Below, piece after piece: positions 46,791 through 58,266 of a stretch of 64,000 nt of DNA. Origin of the DNA: Chimonanthus salicifolius (taxonomy: Eukaryota > Streptophyta > Magnoliopsida > Laurales > Calycanthaceae); the NCBI GenBank assembly GCA_013350335.1, contig CM023536.1, positions 12,405,520 to 12,469,519 of the forward strand, read 5' to 3'. Under the pieces are notes generated by a model, which had not been told where the DNA came from, did not search any database, and saw only the letters and a list, made by a program, of their open reading frames with translations. A program made the translations under genes and the position numbers. Position 1 is the stretch's first letter, and each line of letters opens with the position of its first letter.

Positions 46791-48640
46791 ATTTATTTTT
46801 TGAAGAAGTTTGTGATATTCGGTTACATTTATATGAAAATTGTTGAATCGTTAGTGTGTGGACAAGATTGGTTGCGGAATACCATGTAAGGTATTTTTAG
46901 TGCTTCTTTTAATTTGTTGCCTTGCTTTCAATTTTTTCATAGGAGCATGTGACATCATTTATATTTCTTATGTTATGTTAGGTGAAAGGGAGTTGGGCTC
47001 GCTTGAAGTTGAGGATAGTAATTTGAGTTTGGGTTCTATGTGGACTGCCAATGATGAGTGGTAATCCTTTAAATTTAAATAAATTGTACCGATCAATATC
47101 AATTCCTTTTATAGTTTTTCTTATGTTTGACTTACACGATCTTTTTTGGTATTGCAGTGTTGTGGATGACATTGATGCCTCTACTTTTGCGTCTCAACAA
47201 TAACTCATGTTAAGGTAGTGGGTTTATAGAAAGAATTCACCAAGTCCAAATATGAAATGCATAGTGGTACTCTATTCTCTTTCTGTTGTAATCCCACTTT
47301 CTGTTCATGGCAGTGTTTATCATTTTCAAATTAATTTTGTTGCAGCTTTGGGGTTTGCCTTTGGTGGTTTCATTTGATATTGCCATGTTGGAGCAGAATT
47401 GGTAAAAATGGGAACCAGGTTGAAAATCAAAAAATAAAAACATTGTCTTCTTTATCATTTTTTGCCTTTGTTTTGCAACTGACCATTGTTTTTTTATCAA
47501 TAGATATTACCTTTGTTTTACAATTATCTCAATATTTAAAGATCTAAATGCAAATTACCCAAAATCCCTCTTCATTTATATTTTAGATCTTCTTTTCCTC
47601 TTTCATGTTAGTTCCTAACTTGTGACAATTTTTTTGTTCAAAGCTACTATAGTGCAATCAGGTCCTTCGTGGAGAACCTTCAGCCAAAATTCATATGCGG
47701 ACTATGATTGTGAACATAATAAAGTACTTTAGTTCATCTTTGTGTATCAGGTATGTTTCCAATTCTTCACTTACATTGATTCAGTGACAAATAGCACTTG
47801 GTCAATTACTGTAATAAATACTTGGAGTCCATTACTTTTATCATATTTAATAAAACACTTCTAACTTTATTTTTTATTTTTTTAAGTAACAAGGAATATG
47901 ATTTTCCAATATTTTGTTTGGTTTTATTTTTATTTCCCAATAGCATTTCATGAGTTAGTGAATTATTAGTTGAAATGTTTGAATAGAAACAAGGAATATG
48001 ATTTTCGAATATTTTGTTAATGCATTTTCTCACTTTTGCTTTCTCAGGTCTGATTTTGGAAGTCCACGAAAGAGATCACCAACAAGTGGACCACATATGA
48101 TATTTTATTTAAATGTATTTTTTTATTATTTGTTTTGTATTAAGGGAATAAGCCCAATTTATTTTGTTTTAGAGTTTCGAACCCTAAGATGATCTTGACC
48201 ATGTTATGTGATTACTCTATCAGTCTCTCACCATTGGGATTATTATTTTCAAGTTTTATAACGATAGATGATACTTTACTAGTTTTATATCATATTTTTT
48301 AAGTGTAAAAAAAATACTCGAAAGAAAAAAAATGATAAAGGAATTAATTTTAATTACGGATGTTGATCGATATATTAAAAATGTCAATAGTTTAATACAT
48401 AGTTCATAAAAAATATTTTTATCAAATTAATTAATATCTTTAACTATTATAAAGTTTAAGATTATTAAACAATCAAATTGGGCTAAATGAGCTTATTGGA
48501 CCCTTAATGGGCCGCGGACGGTCTAATAGGCTTATTGGACCGTCAAGATCCATATCCTAATGGATCCTGTGTAAATGGGCCGGATCCAGATCTTGGTGAA
48601 ATGGGCCAAATCCGGATCCATTTACACCCCTATCTGGAAC

Positions 48641-49373
48641 ATAAGTGCTCGAGTCGTTTCTAAGATATGACGATTTTTCCGCTCTGTCACACCATTCTGT
48701 TGTGGCATTGCCACACAACTAGTTTGATGGATGATGCCGTGGTGATGAATATAGTCAGTGAAATGAGCATTGATATATTCGCTACCATTGTCAGATCGAA
48801 AGAATTTAATCTTGACATTAAATTGGGTAGTGACCATGGTGTGGAACTCTTTGAAAGTAGAAAACACTTCAATTTTAGATTTAAGTAAATATAATCAAGT
48901 AATACGAGTGCAATCATCAATAAATAAGACAAAGTACTTAAAGTCATCATAAGAAGCAATTAGAGCACTCCATAAATCAGAATGAATCAGTTCAAAACAT
49001 TCAACACACTTAGACATAGAAGAAACAAATGGTAAATGAGTTTGTTAAGCAAATTAACAAATATCGTAAACACTAGACTTGAAAGGAAATAAATGGAAAA
49101 AGACAGACGAAATACGACTAAAAGGATGTCCAAGCCTTTGATGCAAAATGTGGACCCTCTACTGAAGTCCTTGGTATGGTAGGCCGTATAGGGGGATATA
49201 GCAAGTATAGTCCATTGGAATAAGTGCATTCACTAATCATCTTCTTTGAAGTTCGATCCTGAAAGACGACAGAATTAGGAGAGAAAATAACAGTCACAGT
49301 TTAAAGTATTAGTAATTTTTCTAATATACAATAGTTGAGTTGAAAAAAAATGAACAACCAGAGCAATGGAGGG
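48641..49373 (-). pseudogene. Element D GAG-pre-integrase and integrase core
   Basis: Read on the minus strand from 49373. A decayed LLYIRKITNTLNC stretch leads to FQDRTSKKMI and NGLYLL (about 49200-49265), the block before the integrase. Integrase follows with FKEFHTMVTTQF, FRSDNGSEYIN (catalytic Asp kept, about 48780-48800) and HHHGIIHQTSC, then PQQNGVTERKNRHILETTRA with the Glu kept. The hAT element then cuts the gene. The zinc-binding region is only poorly preserved (49000-49150), with stops. Confidence 0.85.
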
Positions 49374-50996
49374 TGAGATTCCGTTACTAGAAGTATGCAA
49401 GACCTAGAGGGGGGTGAATAGGTCTGATCCTGATTTTATTTTCCTTTTTAAAATAAATCAATTTAACAATATGTGCAGCGGAATAAACGTAGTGTGCAAG
49501 TGATAAACAAATGAATCAAACCATTAAAGTAAACCACACATGCACAACGATATATAGTGGTTCGGTTCACCTAAACCTACATCCACTGTTGGACTCACCC
49601 TCTCTAGGGCTATACCAAATCCACTATGTATGGGAGTCACACTCAAATCCGACTATGTATTACAACCTAGTTTTGAAAGGTTCGACCGCCCTGGTCTAAT
49701 CCTTGACACCTATTTTTTAAGGTGGTTCAATCACACTAATCTAATCCACCGTACAATGATAAACAAAGTAAACAAAGAACACTTGTCTTGGGCCGTAACA
49801 ATTCTTCAAAATTTGTATTCTTCTTGTAGATGTCTCTGCGCCTTCTTCCTTTAGATCAGGTCCATCTTTGTTAAGTATTGGCACAGCGGATCATGTGTAC
49901 TAGGACAATGATATAACTGATTTTGGGTCCTAGAGAAACATCATCATCTTCATCATTAATGAAGTATTGAATACATGATTAATCCTTGTTAAAGGATAAT
50001 GAAGATGGAGTAATGAGGGGTTGAAAGCTCTCTAATAGCTATTCTGTATTTTCCAATGTTCAGAACTGTCTTTTGAAATCAGCCAGCCGTGTAGTTATAA
50101 GACAGTTTTGAAATGATTATATCCTTGTTAAAGGATAATGAAGATGGAGTGATGAGGGGCTGAAAGCTCTCTGATAGCTATTCTGTATTTTCCAATGTTT
50201 AGAATTGTCTTTTAAATAAGCCAGCCGTGTATTTATAAGACAGTTTTGTAATGACTGAGTCTCGAGGCCTCCAGGTTTTCTTCGAGGCCTTCAGGCTATA
50301 TATGGTAATACAACTCACTGAATTTGCCAGAATTCAAACATTGATTTTAGTGATATTTAGTCAAAGGCCAACTCAACACATATCTCATTTCCCATAATTT
50401 TATTCCATAAAATCCAATCATGAAGTCGCAATTAGAGTTTTTAGGGTCTTTTCAAATCAAGAGGAGCCTTTCCAAATATGTATAAGATTGACACCCACGA
50501 TTTTAGATTTGTTCATGATTTATGAGATGTCAAATAGATTTTCCATAATCTAAGAAGACCTTGTAGATTCTCCATATTTCCATTAGAATCCCAATCATGA
50601 TAAGACTTAGGATTTTTTTAAATCAAAAGGAGCATTTCCCTTTTCTAGATTTTTCTTACCATATCTTGTGAGATTTTTGGTCAAAAGATAGAGGGAACTT
50701 GAGATTTCGTGTTGAAATCCAGCTGTCATAATTTTGTCGAGGCCTTGAGGTTGAGAGTCAAACAGTTTTCAGTTTTCCAATTTTATAACCATTAACTTCT
50801 AAGATATTTTAGGTTTAACCTAAGGTCCACTAAGGTTCACTTACCTGTGTGCCAATCACATGTTCGGTGTGGATTCTTCAATGCATATTAGATCTTCTGA
50901 CATTTTTGCATTCTTCCAAGGCATGGTCTAAGATATACGGTCACGCTCGGTCACATAATTGACAATACATAGACTCGGTCTAACCGAGGCCTAACA
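49374..50996 (-). mobile_element. Solo LTR K, copia type, inside element D
   Basis: Plus strand TGAGATTCCG to CTAACA. It is flanked by gaggg (49369-49373) and gatgg (50997-51001), a 5-bp duplication with one mismatch. On the minus strand it starts TGTTAGGCCTCGG and near its end has TTCACCCCCCTCTAGGTC, a phrase seen at the ends of many plant copia LTRs. A shorter alternative start at 49396 is possible but gives no duplication. It contains a 130-bp tandem duplication. No primer-binding site follows. Confidence 0.65.
49990..50255 (-). repeat. Tandem duplication carrying the TATA region of LTR K
   Basis: Two copies of about 120-136 bp sharing tccttgttaaaggataatga, gaaagctctct and tagctattctgtattttcc stretches. 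They begin near 49992 and 50122. On the minus strand each copy has a TATA-box-like word: TTATAAATACACGG in the right copy, TTATAACTACACGG in the left. The LTR may therefore have had two promoter cores. Confidence 0.75.
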
Positions 50997-51001
50997 GATG
51001 G

Positions 51002-51643
51002 GACACTATGTGGAAAAAAAAATCTATTTTACCACTCCCTATCACGGGAACCGTAGTTCCCTTAGCCAGAAATATCATTTGTACGAGATCTTTCAGAGAA
51101 ATCAGACATCGAAGAAGGAGAATTAACCATATGATAAGTGGTCCAATAATCAATAATCCACGAATGTCCGTTAGAGTGCGAAGTAAGAAAAACATGTAGC
51201 TTATCTGCAGTATGAGAGGAAGCATACTGACTTGGTGGAGATGACATAGAGTGACGAAGATCGTCCAGAAGCTGACTCAACTGATTTATAGCGTTCGAAG
51301 TGTCCGTGATAGCAACATTATCTTTATTTTTTGTGTCAAAATTAGACTTAAGGTGAGGATGCAAAATCCAACAATGATCTTTATTGTGCCCAGTTTTGCC
51401 ACAATATTCACAACGAGAAAGATGTTTACGGCCTTTATTGTGAGCAATACCTTTCTTTTTCGAAGTGTCCGTGATAGCAACATGATCTTTATTTTTTGTG
51501 TCAAAATTAGACTTAAGGTGAGGACGCAAAATCCGACAACGATCTTTGTTGTGCCCAGTTTTGCCACAATATTCACAACGAGAAAGGTGTTTATGGCCTT
51601 TATTGTGAGCAATACTTTTCTTTTTCGGTGTTTCGGCGATCAT
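51002..51643 (-). pseudogene. Element D zinc knuckles and protease region
   Basis: Open on the minus strand for 193 codons (51643-51062). It contains CEYCGKTGHNKDRC and a second copy CEYCGKTGHNKDHC, each CX2CX4HX4C, because 165 bp (55 codons) is duplicated in tandem. The protease follows with WIIDYWTTYHM where WIIDSGATDHM would be usual, so its catalytic motif is damaged. GTTVPVIGSGKIDFF ends at the solo LTR K. Confidence 0.85.
51297..51626 (-). repeat. In-frame 165-bp tandem duplication of the zinc-knuckle exon in D
   Basis: Copies 51297-51461 and 51462-51626 are nearly identical, each encoding one zinc knuckle and the following NFDTKNKD-type linker. The length is a multiple of three so the frame is kept. 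Confidence 0.9.
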
Positions 51644-52323
51644 TTTTATTAACCATTAGTGCACTCGATTCAACTTTCATAGAGGAAAGTTGTACATCAG
51701 AATTCATAGTCCTTTTTTGTGTTTCTTCTCGTTGAATAATAGCACAGATGTTAATCAAGCAAGGAAACAGAGTAGTCATAAGAATATTGTTCTTCAGATG
51801 TTCATAGTCTGGCTTCAAATTATTGAGTAAGGAAAAAAAATTATCCTCTTTTGGCTCGTTGAAAGAGAGTCTGTGCATCGGTAGTATGTGATCGATACAT
51901 ATTTCCGATCTCCTTGTAATGCAGTTGCAGTCTCGTTTTTAATCTCAAACACACGAGCAATAATATTTTTACTCCCATATATCCTTCAACAGAGTCCCAT
52001 AACTCCTTTGCATAGTCGGAGAAGGTAAAAATGCCAATAATATGGGGTTCCATAGAATTAAGAAGCCACGATCGAACAAGCTGATCACTGGATAGCCAAT
52101 CATCATAAGTGGAATCAGTGGCTGGAGTTGAAGTTCCGTCTGTAGTTATAGCTGGAATTTTAGATGCAGATGCAGGTGGAGGGCAGACAATCTTGCCATT
52201 AATGAAACCCAACTTTTTCTTTCCACCGAGAGATAAGGTCACAACTCTCAACCACTGAACATAATTATTTTCATTTAAAAGAACGGAGGACAACCTCAAA
52301 CTTTGGATTTGTATCGAAGTCAC
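51600..52323 (-). pseudogene. Element D gag
   Basis: Starts MTSIQIQSLRLSSVLLNENN, followed by YVQWLRVVTLSLGGKKKLGF and INGKIVCPPP, the typical copia gag N-terminus (N-Y-x-W and GKKKLGFINGK). Then comes WLSSDQLVRSWLLNSMEPHI and LWDSVEGYMG. A frame change near 51860 leads to the second half (LSFNEPKEDNFFSLLNNLKP, 51600-51878). Gag of copia elements forms the cytoplasmic particle. At least one frameshift disables it. Confidence 0.9.
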
Positions 52324-52403
52324 CCATTGATTTTTTTTTTTGCTGAAGGACTACCTAAAACTATAGTCCCTAGGGATCACTGAAAAATGGTGAAAGTGCG
52401 AAG

Positions 52404-52582
52404 CGTCAAATATGAAAATAGAGATAAATATGTTCTCTCAATGTAATGGGGAGAGAGACCCTGATTCAATGTATAAATAGGAAAAATAAATTACAAATAC
52501 GGAAGAGAATTTAATTACAATGTAACCCCAATATTGTAAATGGGGAAAGTTCTATTCTAGGAATGTAACAACTCATTTGACA
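52404..52582 (-). repeat. Element F, 3' LTR
   Basis: 179 bp, plus strand CGTCAAATATG to CTCATTTGACA. The first base has changed from T, compared with TGTCAAATATG in the other LTR. The minus strand carries CCTATTTATACA, a TATA-type word. Confidence 0.9.
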
Positions 52583-52600
52583 CTCCCCCTCAAGTTGGAG
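52583..52600 (-). other. Polypurine tract of element F
   Basis: The complement reads CCAACTTGAGGGGGAGTG directly before the LTR start TGTCAAATGAG. TTGAGGGGGAGTG is the classic plant copia polypurine tract. Confidence 0.9.
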
Positions 52601-54194
52601 CATATATGTCGTCTATGCCCAACTTACTAAGTGAGCTGTGAAAAACTCTGCCTATAATTGCTTTGGTGAGAACATCTGCAAGTTGATCTTCGGATTTAAC
52701 GAATGGTATATCAATGATCTTCTCTTCGAGTTTCTCCTTGATAAAATGTCTGTCAATTTCAACATGCTTGGTTCTATCATGTTGCACTGGATTATGTGCA
52801 ATGTCTATTGCGGCCTTGTTATCACAATGCAGCTGCATGACACGTTGGGGTTTGAATCCCAATTCACCCAACAAATCCTTTATCCAGAGTAGCTCACATA
52901 CTCCGTGCGCCATACCCCTATATTCTGCTTCAGCACTTGATTTTAAGATCACTTTCTACTGCTTACTTCGCCAAGAGACCAGATTGCCTCCCACAAAGGT
53001 AAAGTATCCAAATGTAGATCGCCTATCAGTAACAGAACTAGCCTAGTCTGCATCAGTGTAACCCTCAACATCTAGGTGACCATGTCATGAGAACATCAAA
53101 CCTTTTCCAAGAGCTGACTTCAAGTATCTCAGAATTCGGGTTATAGCCACCATGTGGGCTTCACTTGGTGCATGCATGAACTGACTCACCACATTTACTG
53201 CATATGCTATGTCAGGTCTAGTGTGAGTTAGGTAGATTAACTTACCCACAAAGAGTTGATATCTTTCTTTGTTGGTGGGTACCTGATTAAAATATTCACC
53301 AAGCCGGTGATTCAACTCTATTGAAGTATCTACTGGCTTGCTGGCTAACATTCTAATTTCAGTCAAGATGTCAAGAATATATTTTCGTTGTGATAAAAAT
53401 ATTCCTTGTTCTGAGTGAGCCACTTCAATGCCTAATAAATACTTCAGAGCACCAAGATTTTTCATTTCAAACTCACTTTCCAAATGACATTGTAATGCTG
53501 CCTTTTCCTCTAGGTCATTCCCTGTAACTACCATGTCATCAACATACACAATAAGGGCAGTGACCTTACCTTTCTTATGTTTTAGGAAAAGAGTATGATC
53601 TGAGTTACTTTGCTTGTAGCCGAAATTCTTCATTGATTTACTGAACCTTCCAAACCATGCTCTAGGTGATTGCTTCAATCCATAAAGAGACTTTCTCGGT
53701 TTACACACCATTTTACTCTGATTGAACCCCATCTTATATCCTGGAGGGGGGTCCATATAAACTTCTTCTTCTAGGTCGCCATGTAGGAATGCATTTTTTA
53801 CATCAAACTGGTGTAATTGCTAGTCAAGGTTTGCTGCAAGGGAAAGGAGCACTCGAATTGTGTTGATCTTGGCTACAGGAGCAAATGTCTCCCCATGGTC
53901 AATCCCATAAGTTTGAGTGTAGCCTTTCGCCACTAGTCTTGCTTTTTATCATTCAATGGTGCCATCTGCCTTGAATTTTACTATATATATCCATCTGCAA
54001 CCTACTGTTTTCTTCCCTTTAGGAAGGGTAGTCATCTCCCATGTGGAATTTTTCTGGAGGGCCTCCATTTCTTCATTCATTACTTGAGTCCACTTGGGAT
54101 GAGTTAGAGCGTCCTGCACATTACTTGGAATAGATACAGTGGATAATTGATATACAAATGATACACACGACAGAGACAACCTATATAGAGACAC
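52601..54194 (-). pseudogene. Element F reverse transcriptase and RNase H
   Basis: RT begins around HPKWTQVMNEEMEALQKNST and GCRWIYIVKFKADGT (53949-54120). After stops near 53820-53950 it continues open with YGLKQSPRAWFGRF (about 53650-53690) and LIVYVDDMVVTGND (about 53510-53550), with the catalytic YVDD intact. Next come LGALKYLLGIEVAHSEQGIF and YLTHTRPDIAYAVNVVSQFM. RNase H has two stops in its first part (near 53040 and 52953), then SSAEAEYRGMAHGVCELLWI, HCDNKAAIDIAHNP, HDRTKHVEIDRHFIKEKL and EDQLADVLTKA to its end near 52601. Together these enzymes copy element RNA into DNA in the particle. Confidence 0.9.
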
Positions 54195-54612
54195 ATGATT
54201 AGCAATAGGGTATTAACCTTTGCTTTAGGGTCCGGGTCATATTGTTGTCTAGGGATACCTCTAGTCGTACGAGGGGGTAACTGATAACCTGCATTTCCTG
54301 TATAACTCGACTCAGGTAAAGTGATTGAGTTTGAGTGTTCGAGTACCTATGTCGGATCTTTAGGACGATCTTCAAGACCTGATTGGATGAGAGGTGGTGG
54401 TACTGTAGGATAAGCTGTAGGAGGGAAATGAACCGAATGAGTCTCTTGCTCTTGTTGTATCACTGTAGTTGGTGAGTCAGTAGTCATTACTACATCCTCA
54501 GGTGTTGGCTGATGCTGGTCTAACACAATCTGTGAAACTTGGATGATCTGATTCTCAGTACCTTCTGCAAATATAGAGCACTCCCCCTACAGTGGATGAT
54601 CAGAATCTCCCC

Positions 54613-55499
54613 CTAAGTAATAGAATTCACTCTTGTGAAAAATAACATCTGCTGTAACGTGCAAATCTGAGTAGGGGGATGGAAATACTTATAACCCTTC
54701 TGAGTGGTAACATACCCCACAAAGACACAACGTAGGGCACACGAATCAAGTTTACCACGCTGGTGCGGATAAACCTGAACATAAGCAACGCAGCCAAAGA
54801 CACGTGGTTCGAGATTTGGTGTGGACAGTAAGGTGAGGAGAAATGTCAATGTCTAGAATGGAGTCTGATACTGAAGGGTATTAGATGGTGTTCTATTGAT
54901 GAGATAAGTAGCCGAACAAAGAGCCTCCCCCCAAAAATGATGGGCATATGAGCCTCAAATAAAGAGGCACGAACAACTTCAAAAATATGACGATTCTTAC
55001 GTTCTGCTACACCATTCTGTTGTGGTGTATAGGCATACGTGGTTTGATGAACAATACCATGATGGCTCAAAAAATGACAGAGGTCATTGTTGACTAACTC
55101 GCCGCCATTGTCAGACCGAAGTGTTGTGATATTCTTACCAAATTGAGTAGCAACATATTGATGAAATTGTTTGAATTTTGCAGGGACGTCGCTTTTCTGC
55201 TTTATGGGGAAAACCCATGTCATCCTGGTGCAATCATCTATAAATGTCACAAACCACTTCAAACCACTAAATGTAGAAACTCGTGACAATCCCCAAACAT
55301 CAGAATGGACAAACATAAAAGGTATAAAACTTTTATTCAATCTTAATGGATAAGAAATGCGATGATTTTTCGCCAAAATACATGTTTCACAATGAAAGTC
55401 TGATTCAGCAAAATGAGAAAACAAATCTGGAAATAAAAGTTTTAAATAACCAAAAGAAGCATGCCTTAATCGTTTATGCCACAACCAAATTGTTTTCAT
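54613..55499 (-). pseudogene. Element F integrase
   Basis: GAG-pre-integrase block LWHKRLRHASFGYLKLLFP, followed by the zinc-binding CETCILAK. The core has HSDVWGLSRVSTFSG (first Asp), FVTFIDDCTRMTWVF, LRSDNGGELVNNDL (second Asp) and PQQNGVAERKNRHIFEVVRA (Glu). All three catalytic residues are present. After a frame change near 54848 the C-terminal part RVFGCVAYVQVYPHQRGKLD follows, ending near 54613 with a KGYKYFHPP-type block. The region 54195-54612 is a degraded Ser/Pro-rich linker between integrase and RT. Confidence 0.9.
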
Positions 55500-55532
55500 C
55501 CGGACTGACTCGTCTCCTCGAATATGATGTGC

Positions 55533-56246
55533 TTAACCTAATCTCTTACTACAGTCTTCTGTCAAGTCCATATAGTACAACTTGCCCCTCCTAGTACTAC
55601 ATCCAATCACGACCCTGGTGAAAAGGTCCTGAAACAGACAATAGAAGGGCCAAAAACACACAGTACAATTAGGTGAATCAATAATTTGAGGAACAGATAA
55701 TAAGTCATAATCGAGTGATGGGACAACCAAGACATGAGATAGACTTAATGATGATGTAAGAGATAGGGACCTTTCTCCCAGAACGGGAGAGGTGGTTCCA
55801 TTGGCACTGGTGACATGTGTTTGGTTTGATGGTGTGGGAGAGTGTAACCCAGTAAAACTAGAGGTCATATGATCAGTAGCGCCAGTGTCAATAATCCACG
55901 ATCTATTACCAGTAATTGAAGATGTGCAAGGGGAGATACCTGAGGTAGCCAAGGCCGTGGAGCCGGATGTACTTGGTGGATGTTCGGATGTAATCTCTTG
56001 GGATAACACAGCGGATGCGACTGATGCTCTGATCGACTCTCTCTTTCGCCCTTTGTGAACTCACCATTCTGGATAACCAATGATCTCATAACAACCCTTA
56101 ATGGTATGGTTAGCTAAACCACATTTGATACACTTCATTGGAAGCCAGTTACGAGTAGAGTCAAAGTTCAAAGGGGATGGCCGAGAGGGCTTGAACCGTA
56201 CGGCAGCCAAGGCGGTGGCATCGGATGAAGTACCAACGTCAAACAT
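55533..56246 (-). pseudogene. Element F zinc knuckle and protease
   Basis: MKCIKCGLANHTIKGCYEII gives a CX2CX4HX4C knuckle (about 56075-56130), followed by the GYPEW phrase typical of this copia branch. After a frame change the protease motif WIIDTGATDHMTSS is intact (about 55860-55905). SANGTTSPVLGERSLSLTSS and LSHVLVVPSLDYDLLSVPQI follow, leading toward the integrase. Confidence 0.9.
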
Positions 56247-56317
56247 GGTTCCCCGTCAGTTACTCTCTCGTTTAATATGTGCATAGACTGCCTCAAGTTC
56301 AGGTTTAGTGTCCATTC

Positions 56318-56923
56318 TCAAAATCTCTCCTCGAATTGATGGAAGTTCGTGTCCAAACCGGTAAGGAAAATATAAACGCGAAGACTGTCAATCTCCATAT
56401 GTCTAGTTTCAATATTGGCTAGATGCTTCATATGGCTGAGGCATAATTGATCAAGCTCCTGAAATATCTCAGTGAGCTCACTGTAATAAGCGGTAACAGA
56501 CACTCCATTCTGTGTCGTCTTGAATGATCTTCTGTGTATATAAAAAATCTTCGCCTCATCGGAACCATCAGAGTATGTTTTCTTGATTGTATCCCAGACC
56601 TGCTGTGTTGTGTCATAACGGATAAACCGTTTCATCTGAATGGGTTGCATAGCATCGAATAACCAACTCTTGACTTGACAGTCCGATGCACGCCATTTGT
56701 TGTATGTCGAGTTTGTGGCTGCAGGCTTGGTCATATCACAGGTCAAGTGACCATATTTCTCTCGTCCGGACACCTTCATCTCCATAACTTTGTGCCATAG
56801 GGAATAATTATAGTCGTCTAGTTTGATTCCAGTGGAGAAGGTGGAAGTGTCTCCGTGAACTATGACAATTTGAGTGGTTGTATTTGATCCACCAGCACCC
56901 TTGGAGTCGTCCACATTTACCAT
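56318..56923 (-). pseudogene. Element F gag
   Basis: 201-codon open frame starting MVNVDDSKGAGGSNTTTQIV. The gag domain has LDDYNYSLWHKVMEMKVSGR, DCQVKSWLFDAMQPIQMKRF, TTQQVWDTIKKTYSDG and YYSELTEIFQELDQL. It ends LRVYIFLTGLDTNFHQFEER, after which a stop or frameshift near 56315 separates it from the zinc knuckle. The upstream Gly/Pro-rich stretch 56924-57060 may extend the N-terminus in another frame. Confidence 0.85.
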
Positions 56924-58066
56924 TGGGGCTGCTGGTTGGGCCTGTTGTGGCTGGGCTTGTAAACTGGGCCTTCAAACTGGGCATGTGGACGGGCATGTTT
57001 CAAACTAGGCCGGCTGAGGGGCCCTGTTGTGTAGACTGGGCCGGCAGATTGGGCCTGATCTGGCTGGACCTGGTCAAGGTGGACCTGTAGTGACCAGAAT
57101 ATGCAGGGAGGCAGCGATCCTTTCATCGTTGAGCGGCAGCGATGTTCTACACAATCGAGACGAACGCCGGCGAAGTGGAGGAGATCTGACAGGTATCGGA
57201 GACACCTTGAAGAAACGAAGCAGAGTACAGCGAAAAACAACTGGACTCAGGTTGTTGAGTTCAGATCTGGATGTGGAACTGATCTAAGAAATCAGATCTG
57301 GGTTCGGCCTGAGAAATCAGATATGGTGCGGCCTCTGTCCGCCGGCTCAGATCCGAAAAAGAGGGGTTCGTACGCCTGAAGAGAGGTGCTGCAACAAAGA
57401 ATGCAGCAGGATACTGGAAAGTAGGCTTGAGAAAATGTGCAGGCCTCAGTGGAGATCTGGTCTCTTTGGGCAAAACCCCCAAACGCGAGAGTAGAAATTG
57501 GGAGGCACTGTGCGTACCTCTGCTCTCCAGTGAGGAAACTTCTGACTTCTGTCCGGCGTGAAAAACAGAATGAATACCAGATCTAGAATAGATTTGGGTT
57601 CAAAGGGACAAGGGTCTTCTGCCAGCCAGAAATTTGAGGGTCTGATCTGCAAAGTTGGTCAGTGGAACGAGCAAGGTAGGTTTGGGTCAGCCAGGGTCAG
57701 ATCTAGGCGCTGAAATGGAGATGGGCGAACGCTTGCTGATTGGAGTTGCAGCAATGGGTTGCAGTAGATTTGGGCGGAAGAACGGACGGACGCCTATTTG
57801 GGCAGAAGATGGTGATGGTGGGCAGATTCGACATGGCAGTGTAGAGCCGGTAGAGTGAGGAAGTTGCAGAAGGCAGATCTGTATGAAAGTCCTCGGTGCG
57901 AGCAGCACTGTCGGAAATGAAGGCAAGCAGGTCGGAGGCTGGACGATGAAGGCAGGTACTGCGGCGGTAAACAACCATTGTGTTGTTTTTTTTGTTTTCG
58001 TTTGTTCCTGACTTGCAGGAAAAAAAATAATAATAATAAGAGAGAAAAATCGATGATGATCGAACT
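56924..58066 (-). other. Leader of element F, rich in AGATCT palindromes
   Basis: Non-coding 1.1 kb between the primer-binding site and gag, more GC-rich than its surroundings. AGATCT occurs seven times (near 57183, 57263, 57295, 57452, 57581, 57709 and 57874), plus variants such as cagatatgg and tctgatctgc. Many short open frames exist on both strands without recognisable domains. Confidence 0.65.
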
Positions 58067-58081
58067 AGGCTCTTGATGCCA
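58067..58081 (-). other. Primer-binding site of element F
   Basis: The complement reads TGGCATCAAGAGCC directly after the LTR end TTTGACA. This is a variant of the TGGTATCAGAGC initiator tRNA-Met site. Confidence 0.8.
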
Positions 58082-58261
58082 TGTCAAATATGAAAATAGA
58101 GACAAATATGTTCTCTCAATATAATGGGAAGAGAGACCCTGATTCACTGTATAAATAGGAAAAAATGGATTACAAACAAGGAAGAGAATTTAATTACAAT
58201 GTAACCATAATATTGTAAATGAGGAAAATTATATTCTACGAATGTAACAGCTCATTTGACA
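58082..58261 (-). repeat. Element F, 5' LTR
   Basis: 180 bp, plus strand TGTCAAATATG to CTCATTTGACA, about 90 percent identical to 52404-52582 by eye. It contains a TATA-type word on the minus strand (TTTATACAG, about 58150). Confidence 0.9.
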
Positions 58262-58266
58262 CGGAG

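Larger units (their letters stand above)
44902..48632 (+). mobile_element. hAT-like DNA element, 3.7 kb, inside integrase of D
   Basis: It starts TAGGGGTGTAAATGGATCC and its right end is the inverse (GGATCCATTTACACCCCTA). A perfect 8-bp duplication, tctggaac, flanks it (44894-44901 and 48633-48640). The 8-bp TSD and TAGGGGTG ends are typical of plant hAT elements. Subterminal regions on both sides are rich in GGATCC, GATCCGG and GGGCC words, as expected for transposase-binding regions. Only a short remnant of a BED-type zinc finger is recognisable inside, so it is an internally deleted or decayed copy. Confidence 0.85.
52404..58261 (-). mobile_element. Complete Ty1/copia element F, inserted in the leader of D
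   Basis: Short LTRs (52404-52582 and 58082-58261) bound the element. It is flanked by cgaag (52399-52403) and cggag (58262-58266), a 5-bp duplication with one mismatch. It reads right to left: 5' LTR, primer-binding site, 1.1-kb leader, gag, zinc knuckle, protease, integrase, RT, RNase H, polypurine tract, 3' LTR. All catalytic motifs are present but stops and frameshifts cut the polyprotein into about nine pieces. It is younger than D and older than E judging by decay. Confidence 0.9.

Noticed and set aside
45303..47064. Plus-strand open frames that could be a host gene captured in the hAT element
   Set aside because: The peptides are hydrophobic and low-complexity with no recognisable domain or consistent exon structure.
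49396..50996. Shorter boundary for solo LTR K starting at TGCAAGACC
   Set aside because: This start gives flanks aagta and gatgg with no duplication. The start at 49374 gives gaggg and gatgg and a better fit with the interrupted gene.
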